NCBI GenBank assembly: GCA_019114715.1
Contig: DXEZ01000323.1
Coordinates: 1-21,255, forward strand
DNA: 21,255 bases
DNA from: Candidatus Sphingobacterium stercoripullorum
GTDB lineage: Bacteria; Bacteroidota; Bacteroidia; Sphingobacteriales; Sphingobacteriaceae
Direction of reading: 5' to 3'
Each line of letters opens with the position of its first letter. Within the stretch, counting starts at the first letter, position 1. Positions 7,328 through 15,224 of this stretch are shown here, one piece after another. Under the pieces are notes generated by a model. The model saw only the letters and a list, made by a program, of their open reading frames with translations, had not been told where the DNA came from and did no database searches. The position numbers and the translations under genes are program-made.

Positions 7328-8626
7328 TTATTGTACTATTTGCCCATGGTGATCCACAGCAACTGAAAAAGGTTTAAAATAAAGCTGGGTCACTACGGCA
7401 AATTCGTACCGATTAACTGAACCTTCTGGATTAAATTCCCCTTCAAAACCGAATTTACTGGACCAACTATCTTCAATTTCTTGATGAATCTCCTTTCCTT
7501 TAAAGCTAATAAACTTAATTAAAGACAGGAAGTTTTCCCAGGTTAATTCTGATGGAATTTCCTTATGTGTTTCAAACCAAATTCTACTCCTGGGTGAAAA
7601 ACTCTTGAAAACATCCTCAACTTCCTCGACCAAAACTAATCTTTCATGATCCAATATATACCTATTGTCAACTACCTTCCCTTGAAATACACCAGCTAAG
7701 GAGAAATACTGCAATGAAGTAAAAAGCTTGTTTTCGCTGGCTATGTCCTCGAAAGGAGAAAGCCTTGTCTTATAAAGAATTAACTCCTCTTGTAATTTTC
7801 TTAATTTAATATCCTCAGACTTAGCCTTAAAAAACGCACAGTAAGCTGCGGTAGCACCAACTGTTTGACCGTATGCAAAACGAAAGGGCAATTCAGAAAA
7901 GTCAATTCTATCTTGCATATACAAACCTGGAAATCCAATAACGCGGTCATCGATTTGAGAAAGTAGATCTTTAAAAACAACAACTTGATGTTTTTGGTTG
8001 AATTCGCCATTAATAACTATTGTCCGAAGCTCCTGTAAAGACAAATCGCTGGGTGCTTTGAAAATTCTGCTAGCATCTATATCTTTTGCGTCCTTATTGA
8101 AAAACCGGTTGACTGATTGATCAAAAGAAGCGTCCACTAAGGATCTAACCGTATAGGATTTGTTATTCGATATTTGTACACGTAAGCCTTTGCGAGCGAC
8201 CTTTACCTCTGCAAGCTCAAGACCTGTAATTAGCTCTAAATTCTCCTCATTGCGTACCACCTCTTCCATCGCATTAATCAGCAACCGAACATTAAGCCTA
8301 CTTTTTATTTGTTGCGCTGTAGAATCACTCCTTACTTCTGATCCAGCAATAGCCATCAATAAGTCCATCCACACTCCACCATCTAAAGAATAACTCGCTT
8401 CCAATTGGGCTATTGCTTTACCCTGAAGTTCCGGCATAAAATCATTCCCCGGGCTTACCCATAAAGTAGGAACATTGGACCGAGCGCTTTGAACAGCACT
8501 TGCGAATGCTTCTATAGTACTCCCCCAAACAATAACCTGAGGTTTTTTCATAGATTGCGCATGCAAAACAAATGGCAGTAATAATAGAGCTATTAGTGCA
8601 CTTAAAATTGGAGCATTAATCTTCAT
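7328..8626 (-). CDS. Exported protein with a degenerate FAD-dependent oxidoreductase fold
   Basis: The 432-aa product starts with a signal peptide (hydrophobic residues ~6-21, likely cleavage after HAQ at 24). Residues 31-59 resemble the N-terminal Rossmann unit of Bacteroidota FAD-dependent oxidoreductases that usually begin with VxVYGATPAGIAAA. Here it reads VIVWGSTIEAFASA, so the glycine pattern for dinucleotide binding is largely lost. SLDGGVWMDLL recalls the family's substrate-domain motif, and the C-terminal YEFAVVTQLYFKPF recalls the end module of those proteins. Overall it is shorter and more divergent than typical members. I infer a periplasmic or surface protein that may have lost FAD binding; a different function, or a real but unusual flavoprotein, is possible. 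A TAnnTTTG box lies 43 nt upstream. No partner gene is evident. Confidence 0.6.
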   Translation of the reverse strand: MKINAPILSALIALLLLPFVLHAQSMKKPQVIVWGSTIEAFASAVQSARSNVPTLWVSPGNDFMPELQGKAIAQLEASYSLDGGVWMDLLMAIAGSEVRSDSTAQQIKSRLNVRLLINAMEEVVRNEENLELITGLELAEVKVARKGLRVQISNNKSYTVRSLVDASFDQSVNRFFNKDAKDIDASRIFKAPSDLSLQELRTIVINGEFNQKHQVVVFKDLLSQIDDRVIGFPGLYMQDRIDFSELPFRFAYGQTVGATAAYCAFFKAKSEDIKLRKLQEELILYKTRLSPFEDIASENKLFTSLQYFSLAGVFQGKVVDNRYILDHERLVLVEEVEDVFKSFSPRSRIWFETHKEIPSELTWENFLSLIKFISFKGKEIHQEIEDSWSSKFGFEGEFNPEGSVNRYEFAVVTQLYFKPFSVAVDHHGQIVQ

Positions 8627-8668
8627 AAACTTATATTTATCCGAATATCTTAAGAGTAATTTGAATTA

Positions 8669-8676
8669 CAAATATA
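8669..8676 (-). promoter_or_regulatory. Candidate -7 element of the exported FAD-fold gene
   Basis: TATATTTG on the minus strand matches TAnnTTTG exactly, 42 nt before the start codon. No TTTG box is present at the -33 distance. Confidence 0.45.
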
Positions 8677-8725
8677 ATGAACACTTTAATTTATCTTACA
8701 TCGCTTTTAATCCCGCTAGATTGAT

Positions 8726-8733
8726 TAACTTTG
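8726..8733 (+). promoter_or_regulatory. Candidate -7 element of glnS, almost touching the start codon
   Basis: TAACTTTG matches TAnnTTTG exactly and ends only 4 nt before the glnS ATG at 8738. If used, transcription would begin at or within a few bases of the ATG, giving a leaderless or near-leaderless mRNA. There is no clear TTTG box at -33. Confidence 0.5.
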
Positions 8734-8737
8734 TTTT

Positions 8738-10420
8738 ATGAACAAGGATAAGGCTAAAGAAGAAAAGTCATTGAACTTTATCGAAGAAATTATAGAAGAA
8801 GATCTTCGAACCAGTAAGCATGGCGGTAGAGTTTTAACGAGATTCCCGCCCGAACCAAACGGTTATTTGCACATAGGCCACGCTAAGTCTATATGCCTAA
8901 ACTTTGGCATAGCCCAGAAATACGGAGGCAAAACCAACTTAAGATTTGACGATACAAACCCTTTAACAGAGGATACAGAATACGTCGATAGCATTAAAGA
9001 AGATATTAAGTGGTTGGGTTTTCAATGGGATAAAGAGCTTTATACCTCAGACTATTTTGAAACCCTGTACCAATACGCGGTGAAATTAATTAACGACGGA
9101 CTAGCTTACGTAGATTCAAGTTCATCCGAAGAAATTGCAAAAGCAAAAGGCACTCCTACAGAACCAGGCTATCCCACACCTGATAGAAATAGATCGGTAG
9201 AAGAGAACCTGAAGTTATTTGAAGAGATGCGCGCTGGAAAATACGCAGATGGTGAACTGGTGCTAAGAGCAAAAATTGACTTAGCAAACCCTAACATGCA
9301 TTTGCGTGATCCGATTATTTACCGTATAAAACACGCCAATCACCATAGAACGGATGATAAGTGGTGCATTTATCCCATGTATGATTTCGCACACGGTCAA
9401 AGCGATTCGATTGAAGAAATAACACATTCTTTGTGCACTCTTGAATTTGTCCCACACAGACCGCTATACGATTGGTTAATAGAGAAACTAGAAATATTCC
9501 CTTCTCATCAGTATGAATTCGCGCGCCTTAACTTAAGCTACACAGTGATGAGTAAGCGCAGGTTAGTTCAATTAGTAAATGAGCACCATGTAGATAGCTG
9601 GAACGACCCACGGATGCCAACAATATCGGGCTTACGCCGCAGAGGCTATACTCCAGAAAGTATAAGAGAGTTTTGCAGTCGCATTGGAGTCGCTAAACGA
9701 GAAAATATCATTGATGTTAGCCTTTTAGAGTTCTGTGCTAGAGAAGACTTGAATAAAACAGCTTGGAGAAGAATGGCCGTTTTAGACCCGGTTAAATTAA
9801 TAATCACCAATTACCCAGAAGGGGAAAGTGAGATTTTAGCAGGAGAAAACAACCCTGAGGTTGAAGGTGGAGACGGAAGTAGAGAGATTCCTTTTTCTAG
9901 AGAGCTATGGATTGAACGAGAAGACTTTATGGTAGACCCTCCGAAAAAATATTTCAGATTGGCACCAGGAAGAAAAGTTCGATTAAAGCATGCTTATATC
10001 ATCGAGTGTACAGATTACAAAACCGATGATAAAGGAAATATAACTGAAATCCATGCAGAATACTTCCCTAACACAAAATCTGGTGAAGACAACTCCGGCA
10101 TAAAAGCCAAAGGAACCATGCACTGGGTATCTGTGCCTCATGCAAAAGAGGTAGAAGTACGGTTGTATGACAGGCTATTCATGGAAGAAGACCCTATGGT
10201 TCACGAGGATTTCAAGCAAGCTATTAACCCTAACAGCTTACACATCATTCCAAAAGCATATGCTGAACCAGATCTCGAGAATGCAGAAATGGGCAAAGGT
10301 TATCAATTCATGAGAATTGGCTACTTCACACTAGACAGTAAATACTCAAGCAAGGATAACATCGTATTCAACCGAACGGTTACTTTAAGAGATACATGGT
10401 CTAAAGGAAAAAACAATTAA
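8738..10420 (+). CDS. glnS: Glutaminyl-tRNA synthetase
   Basis: It charges tRNA-Gln with glutamine using ATP, in the cytoplasm. At 560 aa it is the usual bacterial length. The class-I signature is complete: PPEPNGYLHIGH with HIGH at residues 45-48, and the KMSKS-type loop as VMSKR at residues 270-274. The C-terminal half carries the anticodon-binding beta-barrels. The chosen start gives the conserved FIEEIIEEDL segment before the catalytic core, as in E. coli GlnS, and no other Met precedes it in frame. Having GlnS means this lineage charges tRNA-Gln directly rather than relying only on GatCAB. It diverges from the exported FAD-fold gene and is followed by its own terminator, so it looks monocistronic. 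Confidence 0.97.
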   Translation: MNKDKAKEEKSLNFIEEIIEEDLRTSKHGGRVLTRFPPEPNGYLHIGHAKSICLNFGIAQKYGGKTNLRFDDTNPLTEDTEYVDSIKEDIKWLGFQWDKELYTSDYFETLYQYAVKLINDGLAYVDSSSSEEIAKAKGTPTEPGYPTPDRNRSVEENLKLFEEMRAGKYADGELVLRAKIDLANPNMHLRDPIIYRIKHANHHRTDDKWCIYPMYDFAHGQSDSIEEITHSLCTLEFVPHRPLYDWLIEKLEIFPSHQYEFARLNLSYTVMSKRRLVQLVNEHHVDSWNDPRMPTISGLRRRGYTPESIREFCSRIGVAKRENIIDVSLLEFCAREDLNKTAWRRMAVLDPVKLIITNYPEGESEILAGENNPEVEGGDGSREIPFSRELWIEREDFMVDPPKKYFRLAPGRKVRLKHAYIIECTDYKTDDKGNITEIHAEYFPNTKSGEDNSGIKAKGTMHWVSVPHAKEVEVRLYDRLFMEEDPMVHEDFKQAINPNSLHIIPKAYAEPDLENAEMGKGYQFMRIGYFTLDSKYSSKDNIVFNRTVTLRDTWSKGKNN

Positions 10421-10464
10421 AGATAAGCTGGATCAATAAGCATCCAACTTTATTTACACTTTAT

Positions 10465-10498
10465 AGTTCCATTGTTAAGGCAATGGAACTTTTTATTT
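10465..10498 (+). terminator. Intrinsic terminator of glnS
   Basis: A perfect 10-bp stem (AGTTCCATTG / CAATGGAACT) with a 6-nt loop is followed by TTTTATTT. It lies 45 nt after the glnS stop. Confidence 0.85.
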
Positions 10499-10533
10499 CA
10501 GAAGGGATCCACGAGCTAGCGAAAGATATAACA

Positions 10534-10561
10534 ACAAAAAAGCCTGGTATATACCAAGCTT
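10534..10561 (-). terminator. Intrinsic terminator of metF
   Basis: On the minus strand AAGCTTGGT-ATAT-ACCAGGCTT forms a 9-bp stem with one G-T pair, ending in a run of six T. It lies 25 nt past the metF stop. Confidence 0.8.
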
Positions 10562-10586
10562 AAATACTAGTTATTTCTACAGCAGT

Positions 10587-11540
10587 TTAAAACAGTTGAG
10601 ATGCAATCTTTCGGGTAGGTTCTGGGTTACTCATTGTATAAAAGTGTAACACAGGAACACCAAAATCCATCAATTCTTTACATTGCTGAACCAACCATTC
10701 TACACCGAGCTCTCTAACTTGATCATTATTCTTACATAATTCCACTTCTGAGCTAAGCTCCTCAGGTATATCTAAATGAAAAATTCTAGGTAGAGTAATG
10801 AGTTGACGTTTCGTCGTTAATGGTTTAAGCCCTGGTATTATGGGAACCGTTATCCCATGGTCTCTACATTTTTCTACAAACTCAAAATACTTCTTATTAT
10901 TAAAAAACATCTGAGTTACAATAAACTCAGCGCCCATCTCTACTTTCATTTTTAAATATTTGAAGTCCGTATTAAAATTCGGAGCCTCAAAATGCTTCTC
11001 AGGATAACCAGCCACACCAATGCAAAAATCTGTTTTATGTGCCGCTACTTCTTCATACAAATATGCGCCCTCATTCATGCTCTTGACTTGCCCCAACAAA
11101 TCAGAAGCATAGGCATGACCTCCTGGAGTAGGAATAAAATGGCTGTCCCCTTTTCGAGCATCCCCTCGTAAAACTAACACATTATCTATTCCTAAGAAAT
11201 TTAAATCAATCAATGCATTTTCGGTTTCTTCTTTTGTAAACCCACCGCAAATCAAATGGGGAACCGCATCCACTTTATATTTATTCATGATTGCTGCACA
11301 AATAGCCACAGTCCCAGGCCTTCTTCTATACGCAACTTTCTCTAATAAACCATTTGCTCTCTCTTTATAGATGTAATCTTCTCTATGGTAGGTAACATCT
11401 ATAAATGGAGGATTAAACTCCATAAGAGGATCAATCGCTTGAAAAATAGTTTCGATTCCTTGCCCTTTAGAAGGTGGAAGAAGCTCAAAGGAAAATAAAG
11501 TCTTCCCTTTTGCATTTTGGATATGATCAACGATTTTCAT
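10587..11540 (-). CDS. metF: Methylenetetrahydrofolate reductase
   Basis: This flavoprotein reduces 5,10-methylenetetrahydrofolate to 5-methyltetrahydrofolate, the methyl donor pathway for methionine synthesis. At 317 aa it fits the bacterial MetF TIM barrel. FSFELLPPSKGQG near residues 16-28 holds the catalytic Glu (about Glu19), and VLRGD holds the Asp expected to contact folate and flavin. Other MetF-like segments are DVTYH, TQMFF and PGLKPL. It lies on the minus strand downstream of rimM with its own promoter in the 126-nt gap, so it is probably expressed alone. The promoter closely resembles that of metE about 6 kb away, but no SAM riboswitch precedes metF. Confidence 0.97.
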   Translation of the reverse strand: MKIVDHIQNAKGKTLFSFELLPPSKGQGIETIFQAIDPLMEFNPPFIDVTYHREDYIYKERANGLLEKVAYRRRPGTVAICAAIMNKYKVDAVPHLICGGFTKEETENALIDLNFLGIDNVLVLRGDARKGDSHFIPTPGGHAYASDLLGQVKSMNEGAYLYEEVAAHKTDFCIGVAGYPEKHFEAPNFNTDFKYLKMKVEMGAEFIVTQMFFNNKKYFEFVEKCRDHGITVPIIPGLKPLTTKRQLITLPRIFHLDIPEELSSEVELCKNNDQVRELGVEWLVQQCKELMDFGVPVLHFYTMSNPEPTRKIASQLF

Positions 11541-11610
11541 TTTCTTAAAATAATTAGAGTTTTATTGTCGAGTTCTAATATTCTTATCACTTTTACAAGA
11601 TCAAAGTCGG

Positions 11611-11641
11611 CAAATATGCTCAAAAGAACAACAAATTCAAA
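11611..11641 (-). promoter_or_regulatory. Candidate promoter of metF
   Basis: On the minus strand TTTG (11638-11641), a 19-nt spacer and CATATTTG (11611-11618) fit the Bacteroidota -33/-7 layout, with one mismatch (C for T) in the -7 box. The metE promoter has the same CATATTTG and a 20-nt spacer. The predicted leader is about 65 nt. Confidence 0.65.
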
Positions 11642-11666
11642 ATTTACACCTAACTCTCAAGCTGAT

Positions 11667-12200
11667 TTAGGGGGTTTCTCGGTATATCTCTAGTAATCCG
11701 TCGGGAAGATTCAACACGATTTCCTCCTCTGATTCTCGTATTTCTTCAATAAAATCTTCATTTAGCGGACACATCCATGTCAGCTCGTCCGCCTTGACGG
11801 TCGCCACGTACTGCTGGGGAAGTTCTTCAACTTCGATAATTTCACCTAGCTTATCATTATTATGAAAATCTATGACTTGAAAACCTACTAGGTCTTCAAA
11901 ATAAAACTCGTCATCCTCCCGAACTGGCAGTTCTTCTTTATTGATAAATACTTTTTTTCCAACAAGGCCCTCAGCATCTTTTATATGCTTTACATCTTCA
12001 AAAAAAACAAAAGCTGTACGGTTTGCCATAACTTTTATTTTCCGAACTTTAAACGGCACTGGACTTCCGGGCATTTCAACCCATATGAAATCATAGGCTA
12101 TATCCTGATATTCGGGATGGTCGAAATAAATTTGAACTTCACCTTTAAGCCCGCGTGTACGGGAAATCTGTCCAACAATAATTTTCTCTTGAGTTTCCAT
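11667..12200 (-). CDS. rimM: Ribosome maturation factor RimM
   Basis: RimM binds ribosomal protein S19 and helps the 30S head to mature. The 177-aa length is typical. The N-terminal beta-barrel starts with VGQISRTRGLKGEVQI, which contains the family's G-x-x-G-x-x-GxV/L pattern. The PRC-barrel follows from about residue 95 (EFYFEDLVGFQV) and ends at LPDGLLEIY. It lies downstream of rpsP on the same strand, the conserved gene order, but 223 nt away and beyond a terminator. The expected next gene trmD is absent, with metF following instead. I found no exact promoter box for it, so expression may depend on readthrough from rpsP or an unrecognised promoter. Confidence 0.95.
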   Translation of the reverse strand: METQEKIIVGQISRTRGLKGEVQIYFDHPEYQDIAYDFIWVEMPGSPVPFKVRKIKVMANRTAFVFFEDVKHIKDAEGLVGKKVFINKEELPVREDDEFYFEDLVGFQVIDFHNNDKLGEIIEVEELPQQYVATVKADELTWMCPLNEDFIEEIRESEEEIVLNLPDGLLEIYRETP

Positions 12201-12366
12201 TTCTATTCAATTAGCTCTTACTTATATGTAGCAATTCCCTCTTAAAAAAACAACATGAAAGCGTACTCCAGCTCTACATTCAGCAAAACGCGAATTCAAG
12301 ACAAACATCTTCCCAAAGGAAATTCATCTAGAGGTTTGTACTACTTCTTCAATCAAGTAATTAATT

Positions 12367-12395
12367 AAAAAAGGCCACCAATTTCGGCAGCCTTT
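12367..12395 (-). terminator. Intrinsic terminator between rpsP and rimM
   Basis: On the minus strand AAAGGCTGCC-GAAATT-GGTGGCCTTT forms a 10-bp stem (two G-T pairs) leading into six T. It sits 29 nt after the rpsP stop. If efficient, it would limit rimM expression from the rpsP promoter. Confidence 0.8.
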
Positions 12396-12423
12396 AATAA
12401 ATAATAAGTGTTTTTTAAAACTC

Positions 12424-12981
12424 TTACTCAGCAGACTCTTCGTTTGTGTTCTCTGCCTGCTCTTCAGCTGGAGCTTCCTCTGCTGGCGCTTCTTCGTCAG
12501 CTTCTGGAGCTTCTTCAGCTGGAGGAGTGTTTTTAGCAGCAATTGCTTCTGCTCTCTTCTGATTCACTTTTACTTCCTCAGCTAAAGCAGCTTTTTTCTT
12601 TTCGCTTTGAGCGTCAGCTAAAGATTGTTTCTTAGCATCCACACGACCGGATTTTTCTTCTAGCCATTTTTCAAAGCGTGATTCAGCTTCCGCCTCATCA
12701 AAAGCACCTTTAGCAACACCACCTAATAGGTGTTTCTTATAAAGCACTCCTTCTTGAGAAAGGATAATCCTTACTGTATCGGTAGGTTGTGCTCCCTTTT
12801 GAACCCAGTTTAATGCTTTTTCAAAGTCAAGCTCAACTGTAGTAGGGTCCGTGTTTGGGTTATAAGAACCAATTCTTTCAATAAAGCGCCCATCACGTGG
12901 AGCTCTAGAATCAGCTATTACAATGTGGTAAAAAGGTTTTCCTTTTTTACCTTTTCTTTGCAATCTAATTTTCGTTGCCAT
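12424..12981 (-). CDS. rpsP: 30S ribosomal protein S16 with long Ala/Glu-rich C-terminal tail
   Basis: This is a structural protein of the small ribosomal subunit. Residues 1 to ~80 are the conserved S16 fold (KIRLQRKGKKGKPFYHIV, ADSRAPRDGRFIERIGSYNP). At 185 aa the protein is more than twice the ~82 aa of E. coli S16. The extra ~100 residues are first Lys/Ala/Glu-rich and probably helical, then a low-complexity stretch of PAEEAPAEE-type repeats ending in an acidic tail. Such tails are characteristic of Bacteroidota S16, so this is a lineage trait rather than a fusion accident. A good promoter lies about 60-85 nt upstream and a terminator lies after it. Confidence 0.97.
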   Translation of the reverse strand: MATKIRLQRKGKKGKPFYHIVIADSRAPRDGRFIERIGSYNPNTDPTTVELDFEKALNWVQKGAQPTDTVRIILSQEGVLYKKHLLGGVAKGAFDEAEAESRFEKWLEEKSGRVDAKKQSLADAQSEKKKAALAEEVKVNQKRAEAIAAKNTPPAEEAPEADEEAPAEEAPAEEQAENTNEESAE

Positions 12982-13037
12982 TTCAAAATGATTTTATGTA
13001 TTCAACATATCCCCCGTGCACCACGCAAGAGGGGCAG

Positions 13038-13067
13038 CAAATTTAGTTATAATTTTGGAAAAACAAA
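13038..13067 (-). promoter_or_regulatory. Promoter of rpsP
   Basis: On the minus strand TTTG (13064-13067), an 18-nt spacer and TAAATTTG (13038-13045) match both Bacteroidota promoter boxes exactly. Transcription would start near 13032, giving a leader of about 50 nt. Confidence 0.7.
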
Positions 13068-13263
13068 AGGTATTATTAATTTAATTAGCTGATAACCAAC
13101 TCTAGAACAGCTGAGGAGATTTTATACGAGAAATATCATCAATATTCATGCAAACACGGCAAGAAATTAAGGCAAAGCCCGACGAAAGCGCAAATCCAGC
13201 CCGATTAACAAACTAACCCTCAAACCAATACCCTATCTAACGACATCCGATTAGCTGTTAATT

Positions 13264-13276
13264 TGTGTTAAACACA
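13264..13276. promoter_or_regulatory. 13-nt palindrome at the -33 region of the histidine kinase promoter
   Basis: TGTGTTAAACACA is a perfect palindrome around a central A. Its right end lies 23 nt upstream of the TAGTTTTG box, about where a -33 TTTG would be. It is a candidate operator for a dimeric regulator, possibly the cognate response regulator, but nothing proves this. Confidence 0.4.
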
Positions 13277-13299
13277 GCTCTGAATTGTAAAAAGCTGAT

Positions 13300-13307
13300 T
13301 AGTTTTG
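13300..13307 (+). promoter_or_regulatory. Candidate -7 element of the histidine kinase gene
   Basis: TAGTTTTG matches TAnnTTTG exactly and ends 7 nt before the start codon, predicting a leader of only a few bases or none. Confidence 0.5.
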
Positions 13308-13314
13308 TAGTACA

Positions 13315-15126
13315 ATGAAAAAAAGAAGCATTACCTTAATAATCTGGTTGATGTCTATCGCTCTGTTAGGAGTTATGGCGATGCAATATTATTTTATCCA
13401 TCAGACCTATCATCAAAAGTCCTTACTTTTTGATGAGTCTGTCAATGCTTCACTTTCTGCTGTAGCGGGGAGGTTGGAACGTCGTGAAGTATTGAAATAC
13501 GCCGAATTACAACAGGAAGCTAGCCTGATCAAACATCAGATAGAACAGGAGAAACAAAAAAATCTTTCTGAGCAACTGCGTATGCAAAGGCAAATAGAGG
13601 AATACCGTATGCTTCAATACGAACATGAACAAGAGTTTAAAAAAGCAGAAAATCAGCTCAAAGAAATCTACCCCAACAGCACGAGAATTAACAACTCTTT
13701 TTATGAAACTTATATTGGCCAGCCCCGATTCAGAAATTTAGTTGGAGCAAAAATCATAGAATCCATGCGTGAAGATGGATTAATTGAAAACTACGTGGAA
13801 ATCTATGCCAAAGAGGAAGTGACCAGAATGGAGTCAAAAGACGACAGTGTCCGGTACGTAATTGTACACCTAGACCCTATATTCAAACAACCTAGCACTT
13901 ACTCTATAGAAACATTAAGCCCAGAGCGAGACGCCGAACTGGATCAAAAAATTGAAGAGCTAGAAGCGCAACTCAAACGCAATATGGCGAAAAACGTCAT
14001 TGAGCATATCGGAAGTATAGGCGGAAAAAGAACGGATCTGATGGAGGATATGGCACTTACTTTTGAACTCTCAAAACGTCCACTTCGCGACCGCGTTGAT
14101 GTTGATTACCTAGAAAAGGAAATTATCGATGAGCTTTCAAGAAGAAATATACAAGCTCCCTTTAACCTAGAGGTTCGTAGCCCCAACAAAGTCATTTATA
14201 CCATCAGTACAAAGCCACAAGCTAACAAAAACAGTAAGATACACACCTATACAACAGAGCTTTTCCAAGGTGATTTAGGTAGCGCACCAGGCATGCTTAC
14301 CATACATTTCCCGAATAAACGTATGATAATTGCAGATAACATGAGCTATCTATTCCTCCCTATGGCAGCTCTCCTAATATTATTAATTGGATCGTACGCA
14401 TACACACTTTCTATCATTTTTAAGCAAAAGAAAATCTCAGAAATGAAGACCGATTTCATCAATAACATGACGCACGAATTCAAAACTCCAGTTGCAACAA
14501 TTATGATTGCCAGCGAGTCGTTAAAAGATGAAGAGATAGCACAAGATAAAAATAGGGTGGAACGATTAGCAAATATCATTTACGATGAGAACGTCCGTTT
14601 AGGAAACCATATTGAGAGGGTATTGAATATTGCCAAATTGGAAAAGCAAAATTTAAAAATCAACAAAGAACCCATTGAAATCAATGCTCTTGTAAAAGGA
14701 GTACTAGAAAGCATGCAACTCCAGTTACAAAAAGCCGATGGCCAGTTTCACTTAGCATTAAACGCTACCAAGGATACGATTATTGGAGATGAATTACATC
14801 TTTCAAATGTTTTATTTAATTTAGTAGACAACGCCATTAAATACAGTAGCAAAACTCCAGACATCACAGTAAGCACGAATAACCAGAAAAATGGGATTCA
14901 TATTATGGTAAGAGATAAAGGCATAGGAATGTCTAAAGATCAAAGCGAGAGGATTTTCGATCAATTTTACCGAATTCCTACTGGAAACATTCACAATGTA
15001 AAAGGATTTGGTTTGGGTTTAAGCTATGTTCAAGACATTATAAAACAGCTAAATGGAACCATCCACGTGAAGAGCGAAAAAAATAAGGGTACGCAGTTTG
15101 ATATATGGCTCCCTCAAAAGAATTGA
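13315..15126 (+). CDS. Sensor histidine kinase, RprX-like
   Basis: This 603-aa inner-membrane sensor kinase phosphorylates its partner regulator. TM1 spans about residues 6-27 and TM2 about 345-369, leaving a ~315-residue periplasmic sensor region. The start of that region (about 60-120) is Gln/Glu/Lys-rich and probably coiled coil. There is no obvious HAMP domain. The H-box NNMTHEFKTPVATI places the phosphorylated His at residue 387. The ATPase domain shows the N-box (NVLFNLVDNAIKYSS), G1 (DKGIGMS), F-box (IFDQFYRI) and G2 (GFGLGLSYV), so it looks fully active. The H-box and architecture resemble the Bacteroidota RprX type. The regulator gene follows 236 nt downstream. The signal sensed is unknown. 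Confidence 0.93.
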   Translation: MKKRSITLIIWLMSIALLGVMAMQYYFIHQTYHQKSLLFDESVNASLSAVAGRLERREVLKYAELQQEASLIKHQIEQEKQKNLSEQLRMQRQIEEYRMLQYEHEQEFKKAENQLKEIYPNSTRINNSFYETYIGQPRFRNLVGAKIIESMREDGLIENYVEIYAKEEVTRMESKDDSVRYVIVHLDPIFKQPSTYSIETLSPERDAELDQKIEELEAQLKRNMAKNVIEHIGSIGGKRTDLMEDMALTFELSKRPLRDRVDVDYLEKEIIDELSRRNIQAPFNLEVRSPNKVIYTISTKPQANKNSKIHTYTTELFQGDLGSAPGMLTIHFPNKRMIIADNMSYLFLPMAALLILLIGSYAYTLSIIFKQKKISEMKTDFINNMTHEFKTPVATIMIASESLKDEEIAQDKNRVERLANIIYDENVRLGNHIERVLNIAKLEKQNLKINKEPIEINALVKGVLESMQLQLQKADGQFHLALNATKDTIIGDELHLSNVLFNLVDNAIKYSSKTPDITVSTNNQKNGIHIMVRDKGIGMSKDQSERIFDQFYRIPTGNIHNVKGFGLGLSYVQDIIKQLNGTIHVKSEKNKGTQFDIWLPQKN

Positions 15127-15224
15127 TTACTTGAACTAAAACAGCCACCGAGCAGTCACCTGCAAAACCCTCTTGCTTTTTTAATGAAGAATTCTGAATA
15201 CAAAGGATAAGTTGCTTATATTTA

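Larger units (their letters stand above)
12982..13314. other. 333-nt divergent intergenic region between rpsP and the histidine kinase gene
   Basis: It holds the rpsP leader and promoter on the left, and on the right the kinase promoter with a 13-nt palindrome. Between about 13070 and 13260 I see no open frame worth calling, no terminator-like hairpin and no recognisable RNA. Confidence 0.6.

Noticed and set aside
12424..12740. Long acidic/Ala-rich tail of S16 as a possible gene fusion or frameshift
   Set aside because: The frame is continuous, and low-complexity C-terminal extensions are usual in Bacteroidota S16.
13011..13034. GC-rich hairpin in the rpsP leader (CCCC-TCT-TGC / GCA-C-GGGG)
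   Set aside because: The predicted transcription start (about 13032) falls inside its left arm, so the full hairpin may not be transcribed. A ribosomal-protein autoregulatory leader is not supported.
15145..15182. Possible terminator after the histidine kinase gene (GCAA...TTGC followed by T6)
   Set aside because: The stem is only 4 bp with a 7-nt loop, too weak to call despite the T-run.
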